From Agarophyton chilense (taxonomy: Eukaryota > Rhodophyta > Florideophyceae > Gracilariales > Gracilariaceae), in the NCBI GenBank assembly GCA_030374765.1, contig JARGXX010000016.1:1364001-1428000 (forward strand): a stretch of 64,000 nt of DNA, in the 5' to 3' direction. The position numbers and the translations under genes were made by a program. This document shows, in pieces, positions 11,330 to 22,542 of this stretch. The notes under the pieces are model-generated. The model ran no database searches. It was not told where the DNA came from and was given only the letters and a program-made list of their open reading frames with translations. Numbering within the stretch: position 1 is the stretch's first letter; each line of letters begins with the position of its first letter.

Positions 11330-12780
11330 CTCGTCTTCTTCTACAACACCATTGGAGACGTTCTTATATACACATTGAACGATCTTTGTTTGAATCTAAA
11401 TTCAAAAAGCTATACGATCGTAATCTGCACGCATCCGTCCTAGGACTCGTTAGCTAACAATATTCTTCATCCAAAGACAAGTATTCCGAGCGCTTGTTTC
11501 ACATTGATCCTTATCGAAAACAGTTTCCATTCAAACCCTTTCTTCTGTACGCAAATTGCAGGGCCCAGGAAATGGGTGTGAAATTAGTCACTCTGCGGAT
11601 ACGCAATATACGCAGAAATAAAGGACCCGTAGGGCAATCCCCAGCTTTTCGGAAACCTAAAAAGCGGAGATAAAAAAAAGCCGAGGAATCTTCAGTAGAT
11701 CCGATATCTAAGTGAGAGAAGCCCAGCACCTTGTAATTTTCGTTCACAAAAGTCTGCACAGGAGCTGCTAAAAAGCCATTCCGACTAAAGTAGGTGGCAA
11801 GATTCTTGTTTTCTCTAGTTTTTCTTATTTAAATACAGATAGTGTAAAGGGCCCCAACGCATTCATGAAATGGATTTGGTTCCTTTTGAAACAATTAAAA
11901 GCATTTCTCTAGGCACTTAAGACCTTCTTCATTATCTATTATTTCCAGAAACCTCAGATTTGAGAATATAGCCCTGAGCATTTATTTGAATTGCCATAAA
12001 CGCTTGTGGAGCTAACGCAGTACATGAACTTAAAGTACAAATGAAAAGAACCAGAAAACATTTGCAAACTGACTGTAAGGCACACACGATCATTTTTATT
12101 GCAGTGCCTGGAGACCGGTTGGAACTATTGAATTTCCGAGACCGTACTCTCTAAGAAGGAGATACTCAGCTTAAGGTCGCTCGAACTCCACATGCTTTGG
12201 CGTAACTCTGCAAAATGTCCGGATATATCGAAAAGACCTAGAGTGGTAGATGCTGTGTACAGTCGACCGAGAGCGGTCTACAGAACTATGTAAATTTTTG
12301 TGAGGTCAACAACTAAGTGATATTAGGTGTCTATGATGCAACGTACATCAACTAAAATTAACAAAAACAAAGAGAAATGAAGACATCTTCGTCTGTGTTT
12401 TTGGAATGCTAATTTGAGGTGCTAGATTTCTAATTTGGGTGTGTTAAAATGTCTATTGTTAACAATCAATAATTCGCAGAATATTGATGCTAGAATATCT
12501 AGCGGTTACTAAGAGCTCAAGTGAATGTTGAGATGAATGTAGAAAACTAGCAAACGTCCACATTAGCGTCAGAATACTATCAATAATGGAAGGGAACTTG
12601 AGCGATATCTTTCAGTAATCCTTCATCCTAGACAACGAGTTCTACCGACAATGAATGGAATATCGAATGTTACCTAGCGCGATATCATTCATTTCGCGCA
12701 GGTATCGTGGATAGTACGAACCGTTCAAATTCCCCGCACATTCACTTTAATGCCCTCTAATCACCCTAATCGTCGGTGCG
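11330..12780. other. Long stretch without a gene
   Basis: About 1.45 kb with no frame above about 80 codons and no RNA gene or repeat that I could recognise. The base composition is ordinary and slightly AT-rich. Confidence 0.35.
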
Positions 12781-13251
12781 TAATACAGAAATAGCGCCAG
12801 CACTCCAATGCTTGGGCGGCTCGACCCAAAGCGGGTCTCCGAATGTGAAATAGGAAGACCCCATTTCACATCCAGAGACCGGTTACCCGTCCCGTCCCCG
12901 ATCCGATTGCAGATCACTGCGCCTCGCCCGGTCGCTGATCGCTTCGCCTCACCAGAATCGCCGCGCTTCACTTTGCGTCTCGCGAAGCGCGTCGCAAACT
13001 GATGTGCGCCTCCATTCGCCCGGAACGGACGGTTCAGGCAGAAATGCTGTCTCTAGAGAACTCGACAAGAACCTTTCAACGCACTTCCTCTTCTTTTATC
13101 ACCTTTCCCTACAGCTCGCAAATGACAATATAAGTTAGAAACCTATTCCACGCTTCATGCAAAACGCCTTCAACAGCATCAAACATATTTGTTCCAAACT
13201 TCTGCTCTTGGTTTCGTCTCCACGCTTTTCCATTCGCATCAATAAACAAAA

Positions 13252-13800
13252 ATGTCAGATCTCCGTCAAAGAACAAAACCAAAATACATCAGCACCACAC
13301 TCACATCCGCAGAAACCACTTCTCCCACTTGTGGTCCAATTTTTCCTCCCTGTCTCCTAGCGGCAGCAAACAACAACAAGTGGAATCTCCATCTCTAATC
13401 AATACCAGATACTATTAGAAATGGCACTTACCCGTACTTCCATCACTTCCCATTCATACAACCTCTGTCGCACTGTCGTACCAATGATCAAATACAAGTC
13501 AGATCTCCATCAAAAAGACGAAACCAAACTACCTCAGCGACGCACTCACCTCTTACGCAACTCGCTTGAACCACGTCTTCGAGGAGGTCGACCTCCTCAC
13601 CCAATCTTTCCTCTCTGTAGCTTCTCAGCAGCGAACAACAACATTTCAGATCTCCTTTCTAAATCAATACCGGACAAAAGTGGCACTCGCACTCACCTCT
13701 ACATCAACCACTCCTTCTCCCCCATTCCAATTTTCTGTCGCTCCTCATCAACAACCAAAAACATTTCAGGTCTCTCCGTCCATATTCCAAAGCAGATGAA
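13252..13800 (+). repeat. Degenerate tandem repeats, unit about 117-147 bp
   Basis: Successive copies start near 13252, 13377, 13496, 13643 and 13760. Each opens with a version of (a/t)tcagatctcc, followed by a Ser/Thr/His-coding stretch, a pyrimidine-rich segment (cctccctgtctcc or cctctctgtagc) and an end rich in caacaacaa. Copies are clearly related but much diverged. The recurring pyrimidine tract followed by cag resembles a 3' splice site, so duplicated exons are one reading and a decayed minisatellite is another. Confidence 0.6.
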
Positions 13801-13910
13801 GTAGCAAACACACCTGTTACTCATCGTGAGGGCCGCTGAAATACGATTTCCCATGCTCGCAACGAGAAAGACAGTCAACGCCCCAGGTCAACGTAGCGGG
13901 CCACGTTCCA

Positions 13911-14285
13911 CCAATTGTAATCAATCTGGTCACCCCCTCCTCTTCAACGCCACGCCACATCACCTATGGCTCGACTTACGCTCTGCTCGCTCGTGCACGA
14001 CCAGGAACAGAACCAATGCACCGGATCGGCGTAATGCATCACGAAACTCCCAATTGCTAGCCGATCACTCCCCTCACCCTCGACCCCACGCCGCAACACC
14101 TATCGCTCCACTCGCGCTCCACCCGCTCGCGCATGACTAGGAACAGATCCGACGCACGGGATCAACTTCGATAACTTACCTCCAAATCGCAAGCTGGTCA
14201 ACCCCTCACTCTCAACCCCGCGCCGCATCACTTAACGCCCCGCTCGTGCTCCGCCCGCTCGCGCAGAAATAGGAAGAGAAACAGA
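13911..14285 (+). repeat. Second degenerate tandem repeat, unit about 140 bp
   Basis: Copies begin near 13911 and 14051, with a partial third from about 14191. Shared landmarks in order are: aattg or caag then ctggtca/cgatca, cccctc, a cgccgcatcac-type block, cgctc, cccgctcgcgca, then aggaacag. The unit differs in sequence from the array at 13252-13800, so two separate tandem families lie side by side. Confidence 0.65.
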
Positions 14286-14542
14286 ACTTGTAAAACACAC
14301 GCCGAAACGGACCCAATACCGCTTCTTACGCACCTAGAAAACGCGAACGGGGCACCAGGTGCTACCGACCTCATATCACAAGATCTCAAGATCTCACTAC
14401 TGCTCATCTGGTCTCCAAGAAATCCACACCTTTTTACTGGCAATCAACACAAGTCCACGCCGCGCTGAAAAATTTTTACAACTTTGAAAGTTTTCATTCC
14501 AACCCATTTTCCCAGCCACACACGCCGTGCACGCCATACGCG

Positions 14543-14575
14543 TCTCTGGCGCATCTCTGGCGCATCTCTGGCGCA
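14543..14575 (+). repeat. Short 11 bp tandem repeat, three copies
   Basis: Three head-to-tail copies of tctctggcgca, identical by eye, inside the C-rich block. Confidence 0.8.
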
Positions 14576-15431
14576 TCACAACTCACCCCTGATGATTACT
14601 CCTCAAAATTTTATATTCTCTCTCACCGATCACCGGCTGCATCTTCTTCATTTCCGCCCGACTTACATCCTGAAATCGCGCTCGGCATCCTCCACACCGA
14701 GCATCTTTGTCGCATCCCCGGGTGCTCCTTCCAGAAAAAAGCCCAGACCTTCCTTTTACAACACCAGCGCCGTTCCTGATACCGCCACAAGTGCAAGCCC
14801 TTCCTCGCAAGCACTCTCAAGGGTGGCACTCAATTCCCACTGCGTACCGAACTTCCACGCGTCAAGACCACAGACTCCCGCTCCTTCCGCATCTTTAACC
14901 GCTCTTCTGACAACGTCCCGCTCGTTGAAGATGATTACTACCAATCCAGCCAGCTCGATCTCGCTGTACGCTCCACAGACGCCGCCCATATTCTCCACGC
15001 TTCTCTTCCCTCTCCTTCTCCAAGCCCCCGCCCAGCCGTCAAGCTTCATCGCTGCGTCTCCTACATTTCATCGAGGTATATGACGACGAGGAGGGAAATG
15101 GCGGACGAGATGGAGAGAGCAGCGGGGACTCACTGGGTTATGAAGGGGTGGGCTACTTTTAGACGCTGAAAATCCCGGAGGAGCCGAGTGGGAAGAATCC
15201 CAGATAATTCATGATAGCTTTTGGGAAGTATTCTTTGTCATTGTGGGTGTTCGAAAGGTCTCAAAAGAATTTTACGGAGTTGGAAACAGTTTTGGGAGGA
15301 TATGCGACGAGAATGGTCATAATATCGCCGTTGTCTATCTTCACTGGAAGAGGGGATGTGTTGCTTTCGAGAGCAGGGAGTAGAAATGCGATACTGTAGC
15401 AGAAGTTCTGTTCCGTTATCATACGTATATT

Positions 15432-15851
15432 GTGCCAGATGACTACAAGCTACCGGATGCGGTCCAACTTCAATCGAGTTTCAGGCCGAGGTTAGTGGAG
15501 TCCGAAGATTTAATACAGAAGCATAGGAAGGGAACGAAGGGGACGGCACGTTTATCAGGAGTAGAGAGAGAGGACGAGTTTTCTGCTGATAACTTAATGC
15601 CAGGAGAGGCTTTAGAGGTGGGCAAGGACTCGGAGAATGAAAGCGATGGAAGCGATGGGGAGTACGACCACAATGACGATAGAAATGATAACGAGAACGA
15701 TGCGATTTATACTCAAGAGATGAGTGGAAACGGAAAAAAGATATGGAGAAAGAGAGTTAGTGATGAGAAGTACTTTTTAATTGGGAAGAGCATGGAAAGA
15801 ATTTGTAAACGAAGCACTGTTCCAATGGAAATTTGTTCACAAAGCGCTTAG
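15432..15851 (+). CDS. Hypothetical acidic protein, 139 codons
   Basis: An open frame from ATG at 15432 to the stop at 15851. The product is hydrophilic with an acidic middle (runs of D, E, N and S near residues 65-95) and a basic end (KKIWRKR). There is no signal peptide, membrane segment or recognised domain. It lies in the purine-rich block, where long acidic frames arise easily from GA-rich sequence, so it may be spurious. No promoter or neighbouring gene supports it. Confidence 0.2.
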   Translation: MPDDYKLPDAVQLQSSFRPRLVESEDLIQKHRKGTKGTARLSGVEREDEFSADNLMPGEALEVGKDSENESDGSDGEYDHNDDRNDNENDAIYTQEMSGNGKKIWRKRVSDEKYFLIGKSMERICKRSTVPMEICSQSA

Positions 15852-16071
15852 AGGTTAAGAGCCGTACCCTCCAATCCTCATCAAAAATTACGATCCATAA
15901 CGATAGCGTCTCCGCTTGAGATGAGTACATCGCTCTACACCCTACTTTTTGTCTTCTGTACACTTCCTCTTCCCTGAAGTCACCGACAAAAAATTTAAAA
16001 GTCGCATCGGCTTGTCTACCTGCTCCAGCTTAGCCACCGCTCATTCCGTGCGTCTTGTCCGCCAGCTGGGA

Positions 16072-16596
16072 CTAAATATGAACTCTTTCGATGAGCTGCT
16101 TCTCGAGCACATCTATTCTGTGTTGCAGATAATTTTGATTTCGATATATTGTCCCAATGTTTTTCCCCAAGCAGTCCACAATTCCTTCGATATGATCTCC
16201 CATTAAAAGCCCGGCCATTGTCATTCGATTCCGAACGATAATAACGATGTCAAGCGAAATACCACCGTCAGAAGCACTACAAGATACGTCGCCATACTCA
16301 ATCAATACCTCGGTTATGCATATACACAAACTTTCCTTCAACGAGTCGCCCAAAGCTTTGACGCGAGTCTTCATCTCTTCCTTGAATCTGTCTTCCAGTC
16401 CTCCGCCCCGATGTCCTCCTCTATTTGTAGCCATTGTTCCAGCACCCAGCTCTCCTAGCCCAACACTGTTCTTCTTCTGGTGCTTTTCCTTATAGTCATT
16501 TGCGTCTGCTTCATCTCCGGGAGGCGGCGATTCGGGCACTTCGTTGTTATTCAGCAGAGTCAAGAGCCCCTCATCTCCAATGTACTCTGACGACAT
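16072..16596 (-). CDS. Hypothetical protein, 174 codons
   Basis: A minus-strand frame from ATG at 16596. The N-terminus is acidic and proline-containing (NNEVPESPPPGDEAD). A lysine-rich segment and a Gly/Arg patch (ATNRGGHRGGG) follow, and the C-terminal half is predicted by eye to be helical, ending in a coiled-coil-like stretch (HRIDVLEKQLIERV). The composition looks more like a real protein than the neighbouring low-complexity frames. I recognise no family. It could be one exon of a larger gene or part of an unidentified mobile element. Confidence 0.35.
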   Translation of the reverse strand: MSSEYIGDEGLLTLLNNNEVPESPPPGDEADANDYKEKHQKKNSVGLGELGAGTMATNRGGHRGGGLEDRFKEEMKTRVKALGDSLKESLCICITEVLIEYGDVSCSASDGGISLDIVIIVRNRMTMAGLLMGDHIEGIVDCLGKNIGTIYRNQNYLQHRIDVLEKQLIERVHI

Positions 16597-17004
16597 AGGA
16601 ACACTAGCAGAAATTATGGACCTAAGCTGTGATACAGTGATACAGTGAGGGGGATCCTTGGTATCGACGCAAACCCATTCTCAAATTTTTTTGTCTTCAG
16701 ACTTGATCCAAAACCTTTCCCTTCCTTCCGTAGCAGGTAACGCCATACGTAGATTTATATCTAAAAGGTAGCGTATGTGTCACTGTCTTTGCTCTTCTCT
16801 CATTTTTAGTCATATACATCTGCTTTTCAGAACTGGCTCGAACCGGTGCGTTTGAATATCCACCACCGCCCTGACTTTGGTTCCTGAAGTATATCTCGTT
16901 TTCTATACAAGAGAGACATATAATCAGCTGAACTGTGTTGAGTGAAGAATGGTATCGTTACACTAGACCTATGTTATTCATTGTTCTTGTACTGGACTAA
17001 AAAG

Positions 17005-18371
17005 TTATTCGTAGGGGAGGAGGTGGGAGGTCAATGGTCTGGGGGTTTTTCCGATTACTGCTATGAATCGCTTAAACTTGTACTTGAATTCATATTCGAT
17101 AGCGCTGGAGCAGAGGAGGAGGAGAGTGAATAGAGTTTTTGCAAGAAGGGGTGGAAAATCTTTATAGGTGGAGAAAGCAGGAGTGATGGGCTCGGAAGCA
17201 AAGTGTGCGGAGAAGACGCGGACTAGTCTTCTGAGAAAGGTGCGCACGGAGAGGAAGATGTCTCCAATGAAGAATGTTCTTCGGAGGGAGTTCAAGGCGG
17301 ATAGTACGAATGTGTGGATGATGTGGGAGAGGGAGGGTGGCGAGGAAGGTAGAGGGAGGGTGGCGAGGAAGGTAGAGGGACTCTGTTTTTGAAAGCGTGG
17401 CCTGTGAGAAAGTAGATGGCGACCCTATCGACAAGGTAGAGTGTGAGAGCGAAGAAGGAACTGCTGGGAAAGAAGGCGATGGAGGGGGTCTGTATAGAAG
17501 AAGGGAGAGAAAGGGAGAAAAAAGGGGTGGGTCTGAGGTCATAGGTGGCAAAAATGATGGCGTTCAGGGCGATGAGTCCCAGCTATGGCAATGCCTACGA
17601 ACCTGGCGGCGATGGTACTCAATCTGCCGCTTTGCTTTGTTGGGTTCATTGGACAGGAAGAGAGGGATCCAAAGAAGCCGTTGTGAAGGGCGAAGGCAAA
17701 GTCGAATAGAATTATATAGAGTATTGTTTCGATGACGCTGTACAGTAGGGTACATCCGGTCTCTTTATCAGAAGAGGAATTGTCGGAGAGAAGAGAAATG
17801 GTGAGCAGCGCTTCAAAACACCGTAAAGAGTCCCGATCGCGAAAGATAGGAGGACGACGAAGGATATTAGGGACTGAAGACTAGCCATGTGGAAGAAAAC
17901 TTGGATGTGGAGCCAGAAGAACGAATGTATTTGGATACATGGCAAAGGTGTGGGAGTTCACGCAGTAGGAGTGGGTTGTCCTAGAATCGGTGGTCAGAGT
18001 GGTTCTAGTGCAGTAGCTGGTCGATTTGAGTCATTTCTACTTTCAAGGCATTGCATAGAATGGAGCAGGCTCTTGAAACATGTGACTTGTTGGTGTCCTT
18101 GTCTAATTCGAGCTTCAAGCAATGGTTGAAACTGAGGAAAGTTTCGTGAGGGAGAAGGTTAAAGTCGAGGGTGGCTGAAACGTCATGGTGGGGGAGGATG
18201 TTTCTTTGGGAGTGAGGGTTTGCGAAGACCAATTTTAGAGTTAAGAGATGAATTGTGGTAGTTGTGATGGAGAAGGGCGCGAGAAAGAGGGTATAGTTGT
18301 GTTTTAATGGACAAAGAGATATGTTTAATGAAGCAGAGGAGTGAAAGTAGTAGTAACAAGATGGAAGGCAT
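17005..18371 (-). pseudogene. Decayed multi-pass membrane protein (candidate)
   Basis: Minus-strand frames carry hydrophobic segments typical of a polytopic membrane protein: MPSILLLLLSLLCFI near 18371, SLISFVVLLSFAIGTLYGVL near 17870, ILYIILFDFAFALHNGFF near 17700, GLIALNAIIFATYDL near 17560, SFFALTLYLVDRVAIYFLTG near 17430, and LLAKTLFTLLLLCSSAI near 17110. These occur in different frames, so the gene is broken or contains unrecognised introns. A perfect 23 bp tandem duplication at 17331-17376 by itself accounts for one frame change, because skipping one copy keeps the frame open through 17005. No family was recognised. An alternative is chance hydrophobicity from T/C-rich sequence. Confidence 0.4.
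17331..17376. repeat. Perfect 23 bp tandem duplication
   Basis: Two adjoining identical 23 bp copies (17331-17353 and 17354-17376) of a purine-rich unit beginning gggagggtggcgagg. The length is not a multiple of three, so in a coding region it shifts the frame. Confidence 0.9.
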
Positions 18372-20332
18372 GCCTAGAGCGTTTTTCTATGTGCTGTGAA
18401 GGGGATTTTGTTCATATAAAATAAGGGGTAGTGTTACACCAAGAGGAAAGATGTGGGAGACAATGTGGTATAGAGTAAAAGTGATGGAAGAGGTGCAGAA
18501 GGTGATACAAAAAGGGGAAGGTGGGTATAAATACAAGGAACAATCTTGTTTATAACAATGAGGGACGTGGGATAGCTGCCAAGGAAGGAAAAATGAGTTT
18601 CGTGGCTGTTAGAAGCGCATGTATGAGGCGTAGAGGGGAACTAAATGAATGAGAGGGAGAAAGGCTGAAGGAAAATTGAACGGAAATGCCGAAAGTGGTA
18701 GAAAGTTTTGGAATACAGGATTTGGGTGGGTTTAGATGGGGAAAAAAGGCGGGGAATTGAATGCGCGGGAGTTGTTATAATGCATGAGTTGTGGGGTTGT
18801 GGCCGTTTCAGGTCGATCCTTGTTGTGTTGTGAGCGGCGCCGCTGGTTTTGGGCTATTAGGAGGGGCCGCATCAGGTAACGCGCCGCTGGGAAGAGTTGT
18901 TTGCGGACAGGAGAATGCGCAGGAGGAGGAGAGTTGGAGGTAGCCGTTGTGTGGTGAGGTAGAGCGATTGGGGAGGTGGTGAAGGGATAATTGTGCGTGG
19001 GATATTAGAGATGATGGCGGCGTATGCGGTGGTGACGTCAGCGGGTTTATGGAGGAGGAAGATAGTTGTGAGGCGAAGCTATGGAGATGGAGGATGGGAG
19101 GGATGTTTAGGAAAAAAGTGGTGGTTAGCGGGGTTGAGGTGTGACGCGTGTGAGTGGGTGGTGTAGGTTGAGGATTGGGAGCGTAGAGGGGACGGTTTCT
19201 GGAGCTGGGAGTAAGGGAGTTGATTCGGAAGAGAAGACGGAGGAAGAAGGGTTCATAGCGAGGGTTGCGGGGGGTGGGGATGAGGATGAGGCGCGCCAGG
19301 GGAGGGTGGACGAGACCAGGTCTCATTGTGGGTGGTAGTTCTGGGAGGTATCATTGTGATATGGGTTGGTGTGAGGGTGTTTGAGCCAGACTTTTGTCAT
19401 TCACATCTAGCGTTTGGCATCCAAGAATAGGCGGGAAACTAACAGGGGCTTCTGAATTCGTTTCTCATTCAAAATGTGCAGGATTTTGATAAAGAATTCA
19501 AAGCCAAAACTAGCTGGTACTCTAAAATAGTAACAGAAATTGCCTCTGGATCTACGTCGGGGAACGTAGAAAGACATTGGCTGTAAGAGGAGCCACGAAA
19601 AAGGTTTTGCTTTGCATGACGCCACGGGATCGTTTGGGGCGACAAAATGCGACGCAGGGACGAGTGGAGCGAAGTCGAATATAGGTAGGCAGAAGCAACT
19701 GAGCTATTTGAGCGTTGCGCGGACTGTGGAACAAGCGTAGGGCGCGCCTGCAGCGCACAAGCGGCTGCCATGGCGATCTTGTAGTGCAACTTACAGGGGC
19801 AACTGTTTCCCGACGATTGAACGGTGCGTACGGCGCGGCGCGCCACCGCCCGTTCGACACAGTTCACCTCCGGCTACGTGCGTCGCTTCCAGGTCGATCG
19901 GGCGGCACTCAGCGTCGATTACACCGGCACAATTGATCCGTGCAGCAGCAAGTGCGCACTGTAGCGTGTGATTTAGAAACGTACACCCGTTCTTGTGGAC
20001 TGCCTCCCACATGCGTCCACTCGCGTAGCGCGACGTTTCTGTGCTGCGTCACTCCTTGAAACGTGGCCGCGCAAGTCTGCAATCGAGCGAATGATGGTTT
20101 ACAATGGATTACCCTTCCCCCAGCACCTTAGCGTTGCTCTTTGTCTGTGCTACGTGTTGCCTCGCCTGTTTTGAGCCCTCTACAGTCTCGGGCACGCGTT
20201 CCTTCGTGTGCCCTATCCTTCGTGTGCACACGCTCTTCAGTGGTGCAGGCGCCCTTCTCCCCGCCCCAGCCGTCGACCGCCAACCTTTCAAACCAGCTAT
20301 GTATCGATTGTGCACGTGCGTCGCTTTAGAGG
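18372..20332. other. Purine-rich sequence then unassigned sequence
   Basis: Down to about 19400 the top strand is G/A-rich. The long minus frame there (18808-19326) is Ser/Pro/Leu/Thr low-complexity and is not supported as a gene. From 19400 to 20330 several short frames overlap on both strands and none has a recognisable domain. Confidence 0.3.
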
Positions 20333-21300
20333 GTGTTGCACTGCCGTATTCAGCCCGACTCGCATGCTATCTTTCATGCGCTTGAAAAGTTGGCCAACCT
20401 ATACCTGGAACGCCCCACTGGACACTGCTTGGACAACATCGATTGCGCCCTTTCTTCTGACTCTCTCGCTTCAAGGACCGCCGCTAGTGCCCTGCTGCCC
20501 TCTGCCGGCCTTGATAGCGCCAGATTGTCCGCCAGTCTAGCAAACTCTTGGTACTTGAGGTGGCAGTATGTTTGGCATCATTGTGTTGATGTCCTCCTCG
20601 TTAAGCGCGCCCATCTAAGCGCTGCTGCGGAAGCCATCGATATTGCCTTGAAGCGTTATGATGGCTGTGTTGATTGGGAGAACGATTTCTATAAACGGCT
20701 TTTGTATACCCACGCCTTGATTGCGATGCGTATACACTGAATCTTCGGTGTACTTACTTAGCCTGTGATTGAGGCCATTGTCACAGAGCAGCTGTCGGAA
20801 TATCCAAAGGCAAAAGAGTCCGAGAAATCCCTGACTATCAATCCCCACCTGACATCGAACCAGAGGACTATCTCGACGAGGAAGCACCCCGTCGAGAGCA
20901 ACGCCGCGCCACATCACGTTCATCTATTTCGATTCCAGCACCGCCCGCTTCGTTGAAAAGCGAACCTCAATGGTCCAAAACTCAAGTTGGTGAAGACTAT
21001 CAAGCAGATGGTCGGGAAAACTCGCTCACAAGACAAACACGCAAAGAGAACCCGTCAATCTTCACATCCACGCTCGTATTCCGCAACCACTCGCACGTAC
21101 TTCGCTGCCCCTTCTCCTTCCAACACAAGAAGCAGCCCTGCTCACTGGCGCCCTTACGGAATATGTACCACCACAACCATCTCCTGAAATCCTCACCCGA
21201 TCTCAGCTTCCCCTTCCACTCTATGCCCTGCTTGTCGTTGTTTCACGCAAAACTCGAACCACAAATAAAAAGATGCACAAAAAACACAGAGGAGTGTTAA
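20333..21300 (+). CDS. Hypothetical gene or gene fragment in two frames
   Basis: A 135-codon plus frame (20333-20740; alanine- and leucine-rich, including AAAEAIDIALKRYDGCVDWENDFYKRLL, probably helical) is followed after a short gap by an open frame of about 177 codons ending at 21300. The second frame begins without an ATG and has an acidic PDIEPEDYLDEEAPRREQRR segment and a Ser/Pro linker. The two frames differ, so an intron, a frameshift or two unrelated remnants are all possible. No family was recognised. Confidence 0.25.
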
Positions 21301-21429
21301 TCACCGCGCCAACCGCATGTGCGAAATAAGATGGTGTATGCGAACCGGATCATCGCTTAGCGTATTCTTTGGGAAGATTCTCGGTAAAGGGGGAAGCTCC
21401 CAGAGAAAAGTGGAGGCCTTCGAAGTGGA

Positions 21430-22542
21430 TTACTCGAATTCCACCATTGGAGCACCCGAAACCACTGGTCTGTGCAACCCCTTGCTCTTGAATACCTCGA
21501 CAAGTTTGTCGCGTTTGGTCGATACAGAAGAATAGAACGCATTAGAAGAATCAGTTGTCTCGTCCCCACCACTTTCCTTACAAGCTGCGTACCAAGCTTT
21601 GAATTCCATATTCCTTTCGCATATCTCCTCCATTGAGATACACTTTAACCCCTAGTCCTTATGATCGATACAGAAGTTGTGGAGCTTGATGCACAGAACA
21701 ACGATATCTGGTCGCCACCGAGTACTCCAGCTTGCTTAGAATTCGCCAGCGCGCAACCAGTATTCCAAATGCCTATTCAACATGCATTCGGAGAGAAGAC
21801 AGGTAGAAATTGAATGAATCCTCCCAAAAATGTCGTACCTGAGACTGAGGAATCGGTATTATTAAACTTTAAGTACATAGATATGCTTCATCCCCTGCAA
21901 TTCAAACTCCGTACGCAGCATACCAATACTTAGATACTTTCCCATTCCTGACACCGCATGAGCGAGAGATTCATGCCTTGACCCAAGGCATGGAATGGCA
22001 ACATCCAGAAAGCGGTAAGATGAATCTACAAGAGCCTGAACCTGTGGAGAGCAGAACCCCTATCTGCAGTAATACGAGGCTGCATGGGATGTGATAGGCT
22101 TTCTGATTCGAATGGCGATGTCATCGAGCGCCCCAATGCATCCTTTCAAGGGACTCATTGGATGGCGTGAGTGATTGAAGGCCATTAAAAGTTGTTGAAG
22201 CCCTTCCATAGTTCTTGGCATCCCCAGTTGAGCCAGCCTTTTCATTAGTGCATCTTTTTTGTTATGAAACAATGCATATGTCGTGGAACAACCAATCCTG
22301 AACCCAATCACGATGTCTAAATAGCTCGCTCAATTTAAAATTCGAAGTGTGATAGCTAAACGTAGTTTGGTTTAAATCGTTTCCCAACGAGATCGTTGTC
22401 CCATGGATGAGATTTTTAACATAAAAGGTGCGATTTCTTCGTGCAACTTTTCAAAACTGTCTTTCGAGACCCTGAACCCCCTTCTAAATGTTCGTGCATT
22501 GGGACGTGACTCAATCTGATTGAATTCGACGCGTTTTTTCAT
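21430..22542 (-). pseudogene. HARBI1-like (PIF/Harbinger) nuclease pseudogene
   Basis: Minus-strand frames read in the order known for HARBI1-type DDE nucleases. Near the ATG at 22542 is RRGFRVSKDSFEKLHEEI. Then come RLAITLRIL and ASYLDIVIGFRIGCSTTYALFHN, then GCIGALDDIAIRIRKP, which holds the first catalytic aspartate (near 22123). GSRHESLAH sits where the second aspartate is usual (family GS-x-H-D-S), then NFYLSSLRMHVE and AFGILVARWRIL (catalytic glutamate, near 21790), and a tail with KLHNFCIDH. The C-terminal extension (MEEICERNMEFKAWYAACK... to 21430) belongs to the same frame series. The frame is interrupted by several stops and shifts, and the second catalytic position reads Glu rather than Asp. 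No terminal inverted repeats were found, so it may be a dead transposon or a lost host HARBI1 gene. Confidence 0.8.

Larger units (their letters stand above)
12780..15083. other. Pyrimidine-rich block, coding status unclear
   Basis: The top strand is strongly C- and T-rich and contains overlapping plus frames (13421-13804, 13826-14140, 14484-15083) with Ser/Pro/His/Arg-biased composition. None shows a domain. The frames overlie degenerate tandem repeats (13252-13800 and 13911-14285), so at least part of their openness comes from composition and repetition. The strand bias ends abruptly near 15070. Confidence 0.35.

Noticed and set aside
14484-15083. 199-codon plus-strand frame in the C-rich block
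   Set aside because: Ser/Pro/Ala-biased, partly made of a short tandem repeat, with equally long frames on the opposite strand; coding status unsupported.
18808-19326. 172-codon minus-strand Ser/Pro/Leu-rich frame
   Set aside because: Low-complexity translation of G/A-rich top-strand sequence; no domain, no conserved-looking pattern.
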